A DNA stretch of 64,000 bases from Pseudomonas sp. S35 (lineage in GTDB: Bacteria > Pseudomonadota > Gammaproteobacteria > Pseudomonadales > Pseudomonadaceae): positions 4,092,001-4,156,000 of the forward strand of contig NZ_CP019431.1 in the NCBI RefSeq assembly GCF_009866765.1, read 5' to 3'. The position numbers were made by a program, and so were the translations under genes. Under the pieces are notes generated by a model, which made no database searches, had not been told where the DNA came from, and worked only from the letters and a program-made list of their open reading frames with translations. This document shows, piece after piece, positions 19,395-27,655 of this stretch (positions are counted from its first letter, which is position 1; each line of letters starts with the position of its first letter).

Positions 19395-19910
19395 GAATAT
19401 TCCTCGTTGCACAGACGTTAGCCGGCCGTTTCCGACCCCAGAATCAAGGGCATGCATTCTAGAGGGTCAAACTCAAGAAGTCACCCTACTGGAAACGGGT
19501 AAAAAAACAGCAGGCCATTTGTAGGTTCAAGTGCACGCGTGCACCTCAGCCCGTTAGCAAATACAGCTCATCACGCCAGGGCTCTGCGCCAACCCTTCTA
19601 TATATAGAAGAGCCTGGGAGCAGACCCCGGCTGTCGACCTTGCGAACAAGACCGACGGCAGGGCCGCAGCATCGAGAAACACAAATACGACGAAGCGCCC
19701 TGCCCTGGAAACTCGAAACGCTTAAACAAAAACGGCACAGCCCTTTTTTCAGGTACTGCGCCGTTATCGCTATTTAATAGCGGTACTGACCTCTATATAG
19801 CCGAGCATCAGTTCTACACGTTCAAAACCGGCAACGATTCTAACGCCAAGGCATTGAGAATGCTTGTTTTTTCTTGACGTTCATAATCCGCGTGCACCTC
19901 ACGCGACTCG

Positions 19911-19960
19911 ACGCGCGCAAACGCGCGCAAACGCGCGCAAACGCGCGCAAACGCGCGCAG
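19911..19960. repeat. Five tandem copies of a 10-bp unit (ACGCGCGCAA)
   Basis: Four exact copies of ACGCGCGCAA and a fifth ending in G. The unit alternates purine and pyrimidine (CGCGCGCA), so it could adopt Z-DNA and vary in copy number by slippage. It lies just beyond the terminator of the tRNA operon. Confidence 0.95.
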
Positions 19961-19987
19961 AAACGAGACTTGGCATTTTCAGACGCA

Positions 19988-20022
19988 AAAAAAAGCGCCA
20001 GATGATTAATCTGGCGCTTTTT
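19988..20022. terminator. Terminator downstream of the first tRNA-His
   Basis: AAAAGCGCCAGAT (19991-20003) pairs with ATCTGGCGCTTTT (20009-20021) around GATTA. The minus-strand copy ends in a U run, closing the tRNA operon. Confidence 0.9.
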
Positions 20023-20028
20023 CGAATA

Positions 20029-20105
20029 TGGGGTGGACGAAGGGGATCGAACCCTCGACAACGGGAGTCACAATCCCGTGCTCTACCAACTGAGCTACGC
20101 CCACC
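20029..20105 (-). tRNA. tRNA-His (GTG), copy 1
   Basis: A complete cloverleaf on the minus strand: G(-1)GTGGGCG acceptor strand, D-arm GCTCAGTTGGTAGAGC, anticodon loop ATTGTGACT (anticodon GTG), T-loop GTTCGATC, and encoded CCA. The extra 5' G pairs with C73, the tRNA-His identity element. Confidence 0.97.
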
Positions 20106-20181
20106 ATATTGCATTAACAAAGAACCCGTACATCTTCTTTGTTGAACCTTGCCTCACCTGACGGCCTGGCAACGCTTTAAT

Positions 20182-20266
20182 TGGTGCGGATGAAGAGACT
20201 CGAACTCTTACGCCTCGCGGCGCTGGAACCTAAATCCAGTGTGTCTACCAATTCCACCACATCCGC
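20182..20266 (-). tRNA. tRNA-Leu (TAG)
   Basis: 85 nt. The anticodon stem is CTGGA/TCCAG with loop TTTAGGT (anticodon TAG). It has the long variable arm (CGCCGCGAGGCG) of class II tRNAs, T-loop GTTCGAGT, acceptor GCGGATG/CATCCGC and encoded CCA. Confidence 0.97.
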
Positions 20267-20284
20267 GCTTGAAGCTCTTAAAGC

Positions 20285-20317
20285 AAAGGCGCCAGACGAT
20301 TAATCTGGCGCCTTTTT
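20285..20317. terminator. Terminator-like hairpin between tRNA-Leu and tRNA-His copy 2
   Basis: AAAGGCGCCAGA and TCTGGCGCCTTTTT (20304-20317) form a strong stem. It is almost the same as the hairpin at 19988-20022, showing that a hairpin + tRNA-His unit was duplicated. Confidence 0.8.
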
Positions 20318-20324
20318 CAAAATA

Positions 20325-20401
20325 TGGGGTGGACGAAGGGGATCGAACCCTCGACAACGGGAGTCACAATCCCGTGCTCTACCAACTGAGCTACGCCCAC
20401 C
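20325..20401 (-). tRNA. tRNA-His (GTG), copy 2
   Basis: Identical over its length to the copy at 20029-20105, including the extra 5' G and the encoded CCA. The flanking hairpin and the ATAT next to it are also nearly the same. Confidence 0.97.
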
Positions 20402-20432
20402 ATATAACGCTACTTGTGCCAAAGCTGCCTAA

Positions 20433-20509
20433 TGGCGCACCCGGCAGGACTCGAACCTGCGACCATCCGCTTAGAAGGCGGATGCTCTATCCAGCTGAGC
20501 TACGGGCGC
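20433..20509 (-). tRNA. tRNA-Arg (TCT)
   Basis: Acceptor GCGCCCG/CGGGTGC (one G-T pair), D-arm GCTCAGCTGGATAGAGC, anticodon loop CTTCTAA (anticodon TCT, reading AGA), T-loop GTTCGAGT and encoded CCA. It is the first tRNA of the minus-strand operon Arg-His-Leu-His. Confidence 0.97.
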
Positions 20510-20784
20510 CTTATTAATCTGTACTCTTGGAGGATTACAAACTAAGTGCTTCCAGCCTCGCAGTACAACAATTCTGCTCGACCTTCTTAACCAGTGCTAG
20601 GCTGTGCCCGACAAGTGCGACGAATAGTATAGAGCGCCTTGAAACCCGTCAAATCTTTTTTGAAAAAAATTCATTTTATTTAAGGGGTTAGGCCAATTTG
20701 CAGACCAAGCGCCTTTGCCCTCACGTCTTGGCGTGCGAGAATGCGCGCACTTTTCTTCCCCCTCTCGATGGTTAATCACGCGTA

Positions 20785-21639
20785 ATGACTGCACAACTTA
20801 TCGACGGCAAATCAATCGCCGCCAGCCTGCGCCAGCAGATCGCCAAACGAGTCACCGAGCGCAGCCAGCAAGGCCTGCGCACGCCGGGCCTCGCGGTGAT
20901 CCTGGTCGGCAGCGATCCTGCCTCTCAGGTTTATGTCTCGCACAAGCGTAAAGACTGTGAAGAGGTCGGCTTTATTTCCAAGGCCTACGACCTGCCTGCC
21001 GCCACCACCCAAGAGGCGCTCACCGACCTGATCGACGGCCTCAACAATGACCCGGCGATCGACGGCATCCTTCTGCAACTGCCATTGCCTGAGCACCTGG
21101 ATGCATCCAAGTTGCTCGAGCGTATCCGCCCGGACAAAGACGTCGACGGTTTCCACCCTTATAACGTCGGCCGCCTCGCCCAGCGTATCCCGCTGCTGCG
21201 CCCGTGCACGCCGAAGGGCATCATGACCCTGCTGGAGAGCACCGGTGTCGACCTGTACGGCCTCGATGCCGTGGTCGTCGGAGCGTCCAATATCGTCGGT
21301 CGTCCAATGGCCATGGAGTTGCTGCTGGCCGGCTGCACCGTGACCGTGACCCACCGTTTTACCAAAGACCTGGCCGGCCACGTCGGTCGCGCCGACCTGG
21401 TTGTGGTTGCCGCTGGCAAGCCGGGCCTTGTCAAAGGGGAATGGATCAAGGAAGGCGCCATCGTTATCGACGTGGGCATCAACCGTCAGGACGACGGTAA
21501 GCTGGTAGGCGACGTGGTGTACGACACTGCCCTGCCCCGCGCCGGCTGGATTACCCCGGTACCCGGCGGCGTTGGCCCGATGACCCGTGCCTGCCTGCTG
21601 GAAAACACCCTGTACGCCGCAGAAACCCTGCACGGTTAA
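20785..21639 (+). CDS. folD: Methylenetetrahydrofolate dehydrogenase/cyclohydrolase FolD
   Basis: 284 aa. Interconverts 5,10-methylene-THF and 10-formyl-THF in one-carbon metabolism. Signatures: the substrate-site Lys in [42 protein letters not shown], and the NADP-binding [17 protein letters not shown]. The end [18 protein letters not shown] is typical. It is divergent from the tRNA operon and followed by its own terminator. Confidence 0.97.
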   Translation: MTAQLIDGKSIAASLRQQIAKRVTERSQQGLRTPGLAVILVGSDPASQVYVSHKRKDCEEVGFISKAYDLPAATTQEALTDLIDGLNNDPAIDGILLQLPLPEHLDASKLLERIRPDKDVDGFHPYNVGRLAQRIPLLRPCTPKGIMTLLESTGVDLYGLDAVVVGASNIVGRPMAMELLLAGCTVTVTHRFTKDLAGHVGRADLVVVAAGKPGLVKGEWIKEGAIVIDVGINRQDDGKLVGDVVYDTALPRAGWITPVPGGVGPMTRACLLENTLYAAETLHG

Positions 21640-21654
21640 TAACCAGCCGTACTG

Positions 21655-21685
21655 AAAAAGCCCTGCCTTATCGCAGGGCTTTTTA
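21655..21685 (+). terminator. Terminator of folD
   Basis: AAAAAGCCCTGC and GCAGGGCTTTTT form a 12-bp stem around CTTATC, directly after the folD stop. Confidence 0.9.
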
Positions 21686-21844
21686 TTACCGGAAAAAAAC
21701 CTGTTTTTTCTTAGTTTTTAAGCACTTTCGTCTGGTTTTAGAAGAACATTCGACAGTCCATCGTCCATACTCCTAAAATGTAACGGCATTTATCAAAAAA
21801 CCGTTACCCAACGGTATTTCCTACTTTTTAGCGAGTTCATCCGC

Positions 21845-22768
21845 GTGAAAATTCGTCTTTCTATTGCCAGCCTATTTTTTGCTTTCACAGGCACCTTTGC
21901 GCACGCCGCCGAATCCACCCAGGCGCCGCGTGACCCGTCCAAACTGCAGATCGCTTCAGGTAGCGCCATGCTGGTTGACCTGCAGACCAACAAGGTCATC
22001 TACGCCAGCAATCCCGACGTGGTGGTGCCGATTGCGTCGGTGAGCAAGTTGATGACCGGCCTGATCGTGCTGGAGGCCAAGCAGAACATGGACGAGTACA
22101 TCGACATCAACATCAAGGACACGCCAGAAATGAAAGGCGTGTTCTCCCGCGTGAAGATCGGCAGCGAAATGCCGCGCAAGGAAATGTTGCTGATCGCCCT
22201 GATGTCATCGGAGAACCGCGCCGCCGCCAGCCTGGCCCATCACTACCCAGGCGGCTACCCGGCGTTTATCGCAGCAATGAATGCCAAGGCCAAGGCGCTG
22301 GGCATGACCAGCACCCATTATGTGGAGCCCACCGGGCTGTCGATCCACAACGTGTCCACCGCACGCGACCTGAGCAAGTTGCTGGCCGCTGCACGCCATT
22401 ACCCGCTGCTCAGCCAGCTCAGCACCACCAAGGAAAAGACCGTCTCGTTCCGCAAGCCCAACTACACCTTGGGTTTCTCCAACACTGACCACCTGATCAA
22501 TCGCGCCAATTGGGATATCAAGCTGACCAAGACCGGTTTCACCAACCAGGCCGGCCATTGCCTGGTACTGGTGACCAGCATGGGCAATCGCCCGGTGTCG
22601 CTGGTGATCCTGGATGCGTTCGGCAAGTTCACACACTTTGCCGATGCCAGCCGTATTCGTAGCTGGGTCGAGACCGGCAAGGGCGGCTCGGTGCCGGACG
22701 TGGCATTGCGCTACAAGGCCGACAAGAACCTGAAGAACCGCCCGAATGCCGCAGAGGTGCGTCGATAA
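21845..22768 (+). CDS. pbpG: D-alanyl-D-alanine endopeptidase (PBP7-type)
   Basis: 307 aa with a GTG start. A signal peptide ([18 protein letters not shown]) is followed by a serine peptidase S11 domain: SVSK at 65-68 (nucleophile Ser65, Lys68), SEN at 122-124 and KTG at 229-231. It cleaves D-Ala-mDAP cross-links of peptidoglycan in the periplasm. Its length and the short C-terminal part fit PbpG rather than DacA/DacC, which have a longer C-terminal domain and membrane anchor. Followed by a terminator. Confidence 0.9.
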   Translation: MKIRLSIASLFFAFTGTFAHAAESTQAPRDPSKLQIASGSAMLVDLQTNKVIYASNPDVVVPIASVSKLMTGLIVLEAKQNMDEYIDINIKDTPEMKGVFSRVKIGSEMPRKEMLLIALMSSENRAAASLAHHYPGGYPAFIAAMNAKAKALGMTSTHYVEPTGLSIHNVSTARDLSKLLAAARHYPLLSQLSTTKEKTVSFRKPNYTLGFSNTDHLINRANWDIKLTKTGFTNQAGHCLVLVTSMGNRPVSLVILDAFGKFTHFADASRIRSWVETGKGGSVPDVALRYKADKNLKNRPNAAEVRR

Positions 22769-22777
22769 CCCACCTAT

Positions 22778-22807
22778 AAAAACGGCGCATCGAGCGCCGT
22801 TTTTTTT
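22778..22807. terminator. Terminator after pbpG
   Basis: AAAAACGGCGC (22778-22788) and GCGCCGTTTTT (22794-22804) pair around ATCGA, followed by more T. It lies between two convergent genes and touches the stop of the C39-like gene. Confidence 0.9.
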
Positions 22808-23480
22808 ACTTTCTTTCTGACAACACTTTAAGCGCCTGCGCCGCCGCCCGCTCCTGCCCGGCCTGGGCCGTCGCATTCGCCGCCTCGCGCCAGCGCTGCG
22901 CATCGACATTCGCCGGCAACTGGCTCGGACGCTGGGTGAGGATCGCCCAGTGCCCGGCACTTGCCCACTTCGATTCAAAGTCACTGAAGCTCATCAACAA
23001 GCGCCGGTCCATGCCCGAACGCAGCAGCACCGTGCTTTTCTGCTGATTGAAGCCCACCACGACCACATAGTGCGCATCCGACCACAGCCCGCCGCCCACC
23101 CGCGCCATCACTGGGTACCCCGCCGCTACCTGCGCCAGCACAGCCGTCAACTTGGCATCCAATGGGTACACCATCAGCCCGTACTCACGGGCCAGCACCT
23201 GCATGTTGCGCTCCAGGTCCGGTTCGCCGCCTGGTAAACGCAGCGGCTTATCCAGCAAGCCGGGTGTCATGACAATGCCTTGTTGCGACAGCATGCTGGC
23301 TAATGCCGTAGGACCGCTTTGATAAGCCTCGCTGCGAAAGGTCGGCACGCCATTGAGTTCGACGCGCTCCGGCAAGCCCGGCAGTTTCGACGGATGCCCG
23401 GAACAGGCCGCAAGGCCTATGGCGCAGGCCAGCAACAGGGATGATTTAACGTTGGACCGTAACCGCAATTTTTTACTCAC
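22806..23480 (-). CDS. C39-like lipoprotein with catalytic Cys replaced by Ser
   Basis: 224 aa. The lipobox IGLAAC (Cys26) predicts a lipoprotein. The following domain resembles papain-like C39 (double-glycine) peptidases: VELNGVPTFRSEAYQSGPTALASML, in which the expected QCGP is QSGP (Ser55, codon AGC), and the His region SDAHYVVVVGF (His137). In active C39 enzymes the Cys is the nucleophile, so this is probably a non-proteolytic relative, as in the C39-like regulatory domains of ABC exporters, or an unusual Ser variant. The C-terminus is Ala/Arg-rich and helical. It converges on pbpG; no partner gene is evident. Confidence 0.75.
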   Translation of the reverse strand: MSKKLRLRSNVKSSLLLACAIGLAACSGHPSKLPGLPERVELNGVPTFRSEAYQSGPTALASMLSQQGIVMTPGLLDKPLRLPGGEPDLERNMQVLAREYGLMVYPLDAKLTAVLAQVAAGYPVMARVGGGLWSDAHYVVVVGFNQQKSTVLLRSGMDRRLLMSFSDFESKWASAGHWAILTQRPSQLPANVDAQRWREAANATAQAGQERAAAQALKVLSERK

Positions 23481-23679
23481 TTGATCAACTGCCGGTAAGG
23501 GCCCTGATCATAGGGCGCTCAGGCACGCGGGTATAGCCCAAAGCCAGGGTTTAGCGCCTGGGATAGTGCAAACAAGTTGGACGAACACGACCATTGGTCA
23601 ATAGCAGGCAACCGCCAGGTAGCTAGACTGTCCATAGAAAAGACTGTGTGTGCCCCGTGCGGGGCGAAAGGAGGCCAAA

Positions 23680-23832
23680 ATGAGCCTTGCTACAACGATT
23701 GCGATGTTGATCTGCGGTTGGCTGGCGGTAGCCGGCGCCATGTTGTGGGGGGTGTTGCGCATCACCCGTCGGCACCATCACCCCCACGTCAAAACAACCA
23801 AGCCTCATAAGGTGGCGGTGCATCACGCCTAG
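23680..23832 (+). CDS. Small single-pass membrane protein (50 aa)
   Basis: Starts MSLATTIAMLICGWLAVAGA: one hydrophobic helix over residues 3-27, then a basic His-rich tail (RRHHHPHVKTTKPH). A very strong SD (AAAGGAGG) lies 5 nt before the ATG, and a hairpin GCCCC-GTGC-GGGGC stands just upstream (23653-23666). The stop overlaps the convergent lipoprotein gene by 4 bp. Function unknown; the His cluster could bind metal (inference). Confidence 0.6.
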   Translation: MSLATTIAMLICGWLAVAGAMLWGVLRITRRHHHPHVKTTKPHKVAVHHA

Positions 23833-24239
23833 CCAGGCATGCAATTGAAGTCCTGAGTCGCCGCGACCTCGTTACCGTGACCATCCTTCAAGGTGGCGCG
23901 CACTGTGGTGCCCAGGCTGGACTCGACCAACGTGTAGTGCTCACCCGCCTTGAAGTCTCTGTATTCGACCCGCCCCTGGCAGTCCTGCTGGTTGTCGTCG
24001 CCCGGCTCTTGCTCATACACCGTCACGTCCAGACGATGATCCCCCGGTGTCACCTCGAAAAAGCGCCCGTCATCCACACGCTTGCCATCCACGCGCTCGG
24101 CCATCAGGTCATTCGGCGCCTCTTCTTTCAAGCCTATCCAGGCTTCGCTCGGGTCCGCCTTGGGGATGGGGCCGGCGCACGCCGACAGCAGCAATACGGC
24201 ACCGAGTGCAGGGATCAACAACAGCGGTTTAAGTGACAT
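23829..24239 (-). CDS. Small lipoprotein of unknown function
   Basis: 136 aa. Lipobox LLLSAC near residue 20, then a globular part with GDHRLDVTVYEQEPGDDNQQDC and FKAGEHYTLVESSLG, which suggests a beta-rich fold like the pseudomonad lipoproteins that carry PEGA-like or DUF domains. The only Cys residues in the mature part (in QQDC and FNCMPG) may form a disulfide. The internal start MSLKPLLL is chosen because it gives a proper signal peptide. Confidence 0.65.
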   Translation of the reverse strand: MSLKPLLLIPALGAVLLLSACAGPIPKADPSEAWIGLKEEAPNDLMAERVDGKRVDDGRFFEVTPGDHRLDVTVYEQEPGDDNQQDCQGRVEYRDFKAGEHYTLVESSLGTTVRATLKDGHGNEVAATQDFNCMPG

Positions 24240-24433
24240 GGCAGGGCTCCTGAAAGACGATATGTCCGATAGGTCACAAGCTTGGCGAGGCACCCCGTGT
24301 AGAACAAATGAATACAGATGAAACGATCTTCAGCCCTTACCTAAATGTTCCTTCACCTGGCTGAAAGGTGCGTGTTAGGTGGGTCGGGCAAGACTGCCGG
24401 GGTTTGCAATCCTGCTCCCTCGGAGGTTCACGC

Positions 24434-27400
24434 ATGCTCGGGCTGGTAAAGACCGCACTGCACAAGCCCTACACGTTTATCGTGTTGGCCATCTTCATCT
24501 GCATCATCGGGCCGATGGCGGCCCTGCGTACGCCCACCGATGTGTTCCCCGATATCGGCATCCCTGTCGTCGCCGTCGTGTGGCAGTACAACGGCCTGTC
24601 GCCGGACGCTATGGCCGGTCGGGTGATCTACACCTACGAACGCTCCCTGAGCACCACCGTCAACGACATCGAACATATCGAATCGCAATCCCTGCCCGGC
24701 ATGGGCATCGTCAAGATCTTCTTCCAGCCCGGCGTGGATATCCGCACGGCCAACGCCCAAGTGACCGCCGTGTCACAAACCGTGCTCAAGCAGATGCCAC
24801 CCGGCATCACACCGCCGTTGATCCTCAACTACAGCGCGTCCACAGTGCCGATCCTGCAACTGGCGTTTTCCAGCCCCAGCCTCTCGGAAGCCAAAATCCG
24901 CGACCTGGTGCAGAACAATATCCGCCTGCCGCTGAGCGCCCTGCCCGGCCTGGCGATGCCCACGCCGATGGGCGGCAAGCAACGGCAGATCACCCTCGAC
25001 CTCGACCCGCAGGCGCTGGCAGCCAAAGGCTTGTCGGCCCAGGACGTAGGCAATGCGCTGGCGCTGCAGAACCAGATCATCCCGGTGGGCACCGCCAAAC
25101 TCGGCCCCAACGAATACACGGTCCTGCTCAACAACAGCCCCAAGGCGATTGATGAGCTCAATGACCTGCCGATCAAGACCGTCGACGGTGCGCTGATCAC
25201 CATCGGCCAGGTCGCCCACGTGCGTGACGGCTCGCCACCGCAGACCAACATCGTGCGCGTCGACGGCCACCGCGCCGTGCTGATGCCGGCGCTGAAGAAC
25301 GGCAGCATCTCCACCCTGTCGATCATCGACGGCATCCGTGGAATGCTGCCGCGCATCAACGAGACCCTGCCGCCGTCGCTCAAGACCTCCTTGCTGGGCG
25401 ACGCTTCGGTATTCGTCAAACAATCGGTGGGCAGCGTGGCCCAGGAAGGCATCATCGCCGCACTGCTGACCAGTGCAATGATCCTGCTGTTTCTCGGCAG
25501 TTGGCGCTCCACCCTGATCATCGCCGCCTCGATTCCCCTGGCAGTGCTCTCGGCCATTGCGTTGCTGGCCGTCAGCGGGCAAACCCTCAACGTCATGACC
25601 CTTGGCGGGCTGGCGCTGGCAGTGGGGATATTGGTGGATGACGCCACGGTGACCATCGAAAACATCAACTGGCACCTGGAGCAAGGCAAGGCGGTAAAGA
25701 CCGCAATCCTCGACGGCGCCGCGCAGATCGTCGGTCCGGCGTTCGTCTCGCTGCTGTGTATCTGCATCGTGTTTGTGCCGATGTTCATGCTGCAAGGCAT
25801 CGCCGGCTATCTGTTCCGGCCGATGGCCCTGGCGGTGATCTTTGCCATGGCCAGCTCATTCATTCTTTCGCGCACCCTGGTGCCAACCCTGGCGATGTTC
25901 CTGCTCAAGCCACACACGCCGCAGCCAGGTGCCGGGCATCATCCGGAAGATGAGTTCATCAACCACCATGAGGGCGAGCAGCACGAGAAACCGCGCAACC
26001 CGGTGCTGCAATCAGTGCTGAATGTCCAGCAGGGCTTCGAGCGCCGCTTCTCGACTATTCGCGACACCTACCACGGCCTGCTGACCCTCGCATTGGGTCA
26101 TCGCAAGCACTTCATCATCGGCTTTCTGGCCTGCGTGCTGGCGTCGTTCCTGCTGCTGCCCAGCCTGGGCCAGGACTTTTTCCCGGCCACTGATGCCGGC
26201 GCCCTCGCGCTCCACGTGCGCCTACCACTGGGCACGCGCATTGAAGAAAGCGCCGCCGCCTTCGACCGCATTGAAGCGCGGATTCGCGAGGTCATTCCTG
26301 CCGAAGAGCTGGACACCATCGTCGACAATATCGGCATCCCGCTCAGCGGCATCGACATGGCCTACAGCAGCAGCGGCACCATCGGCCCGCAGGACGGTGA
26401 CATCCAGGTGAGCCTGAAAAAGCATCACGCGCCCACCGCCGACTACGTGAAAAAATTGCGTGAAGCGCTGCCGCAAAGCTTCCCCGGCAGCCACTTCGCG
26501 TTCCTGCCGGCGGACATCAGCAGCCAGATCCTCAACTTCGGCGCCCCCGCCCCGCTGGACGTGAAAATCTCCGGGCGCAACGATGCCGAAAACCGTGCGT
26601 ACGCCGTGGAACTTGAGCGTCGCCTGCAACACGTGCCCGGCATCGCCGACCTGCGCATCCAACAGTCCACCGGCTATCCGTCGCTGCAAGTCAACGTCGA
26701 CCGCCTGCGCGCCAACGGCCTGGGCATTACCGAGCGTGACGTGACCAACAGCATGGTGGCATCGCTGGCCGGCAGCTCGCAAACCGCGCCGACCTTCTGG
26801 CTCAACCCGGCCAACGGCGTGTCGTACTCCATCGTCGCCGCCACCCCGCAATACCGCCTCGACAGCCTGCCGTCCCTGGAAGCCTTGCCGGTGACCGGCG
26901 CCGATGGTCAATCACAGATCCTCGGCGGCGTGGCGAGTATTTCGCGGGTACAAAGCCCCGCTGTAGTGACCCACTACAACATCGAGCCGACCCTCGATCT
27001 GTACGCCAACGTGCAAGGCCGTGACCTCGGCGGCGTCGCGCGCGATGTGCAGAAAGTGCTGGACGACACCGCGTCCCTGCGTCCAAAGGGCGCGACGATC
27101 AGCCTGCACGGGCAGATCGATGCGCTGCATGAAGCCTTCAGCGGCTTGAGTTTCGGCCTGCTCGGCGCGGTGGTGCTGATCTACCTGCTGATCGTGGTCA
27201 ACTTCCAGTCCTGGGCCGACCCCTTCGTGATCATCACCGCGTTGCCGGCGGCGCTGGCCGGGATCGTGTGGATACTGTTCCTCAGCGGCACCTCGCTGTC
27301 GGTGCCCGCCCTGACCGGCGCGATCCTGTGCATGGGCGTGGCCACCGCCAACTCGATCCTGGTGGTGAGCTTCTGCCGAGAGCGCCTGGCCGAGCATGGC

Positions 27401-27655
27401 GATGCGCTCAAGGCCGCGCTGGAAGCCGGCTACACGCGCTTTCGCCCAGTGTGCATGACCGCCCTGGCGATGATCATCGGCATGTTGCCGCTGGCCCTGT
27501 CCGAGGAGCAAAACGCGCCGCTGGGCCGTGCGGTGATCGGCGGCTTGATCTTCGCCACCGTCGCCACCCTGTTGTTTGTACCCGTGGTTTTCAGCCTGGT
27601 CCACGGCCGTCACCCTACCCGTGTTGCTGCTGGAGAAACCCCACATGTCGTCTGA
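24434..27655 (+). CDS. RND efflux transporter, inner membrane subunit
   Basis: 1073 aa with the RND layout: TM1 at the N-terminus (PYTFIVLAIFICIIGPMAAL), a large periplasmic loop, TMs 2-6, a cytoplasmic His-rich insert, a second loop and TMs 8-12. The TM4 acidic pair is present (GILVDDATVTIENI). The TM10 position equivalent to AcrB Lys940 reads VATANSILVVSF, with no Lys, as in a separate RND subgroup. First gene of an RND-MFP-OMF operon; the MFP gene overlaps it by 11 bp. Start MLGLVK follows SD GGAGG. Drug or ion substrate not predictable; no adjacent regulator. Confidence 0.9.
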   Translation: MLGLVKTALHKPYTFIVLAIFICIIGPMAALRTPTDVFPDIGIPVVAVVWQYNGLSPDAMAGRVIYTYERSLSTTVNDIEHIESQSLPGMGIVKIFFQPGVDIRTANAQVTAVSQTVLKQMPPGITPPLILNYSASTVPILQLAFSSPSLSEAKIRDLVQNNIRLPLSALPGLAMPTPMGGKQRQITLDLDPQALAAKGLSAQDVGNALALQNQIIPVGTAKLGPNEYTVLLNNSPKAIDELNDLPIKTVDGALITIGQVAHVRDGSPPQTNIVRVDGHRAVLMPALKNGSISTLSIIDGIRGMLPRINETLPPSLKTSLLGDASVFVKQSVGSVAQEGIIAALLTSAMILLFLGSWRSTLIIAASIPLAVLSAIALLAVSGQTLNVMTLGGLALAVGILVDDATVTIENINWHLEQGKAVKTAILDGAAQIVGPAFVSLLCICIVFVPMFMLQGIAGYLFRPMALAVIFAMASSFILSRTLVPTLAMFLLKPHTPQPGAGHHPEDEFINHHEGEQHEKPRNPVLQSVLNVQQGFERRFSTIRDTYHGLLTLALGHRKHFIIGFLACVLASFLLLPSLGQDFFPATDAGALALHVRLPLGTRIEESAAAFDRIEARIREVIPAEELDTIVDNIGIPLSGIDMAYSSSGTIGPQDGDIQVSLKKHHAPTADYVKKLREALPQSFPGSHFAFLPADISSQILNFGAPAPLDVKISGRNDAENRAYAVELERRLQHVPGIADLRIQQSTGYPSLQVNVDRLRANGLGITERDVTNSMVASLAGSSQTAPTFWLNPANGVSYSIVAATPQYRLDSLPSLEALPVTGADGQSQILGGVASISRVQSPAVVTHYNIEPTLDLYANVQGRDLGGVARDVQKVLDDTASLRPKGATISLHGQIDALHEAFSGLSFGLLGAVVLIYLLIVVNFQSWADPFVIITALPAALAGIVWILFLSGTSLSVPALTGAILCMGVATANSILVVSFCRERLAEHGDALKAALEAGYTRFRPVCMTALAMIIGMLPLALSEEQNAPLGRAVIGGLIFATVATLLFVPVVFSLVHGRHPTRVAAGETPHVV

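Larger units (their letters stand above)
19395..20028. other. Non-coding region upstream of tig with a 10-bp tandem repeat
   Basis: 634 bp without a convincing gene. It holds the tig leader (a TAGAAT -10-like hexamer on the minus strand at 19462-19457), an imperfect hairpin around 19732-19766, the tandem repeat at 19911-19960 and the tRNA terminator at 19988-20022. The short ORFs across the repeat encode only low-complexity Arg/Ala peptides and are rejected. Confidence 0.6.

Noticed and set aside
19911..19960. CRISPR-like array
   Set aside because: The repeated unit is 10 bp without spacers; a simple tandem repeat. No cas genes anywhere in the window.
19840..20145. Short ORFs across the tandem repeat and tRNA-His
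   Set aside because: Made of repeat-encoded Arg/Ala/Cys residues and of tRNA sequence.
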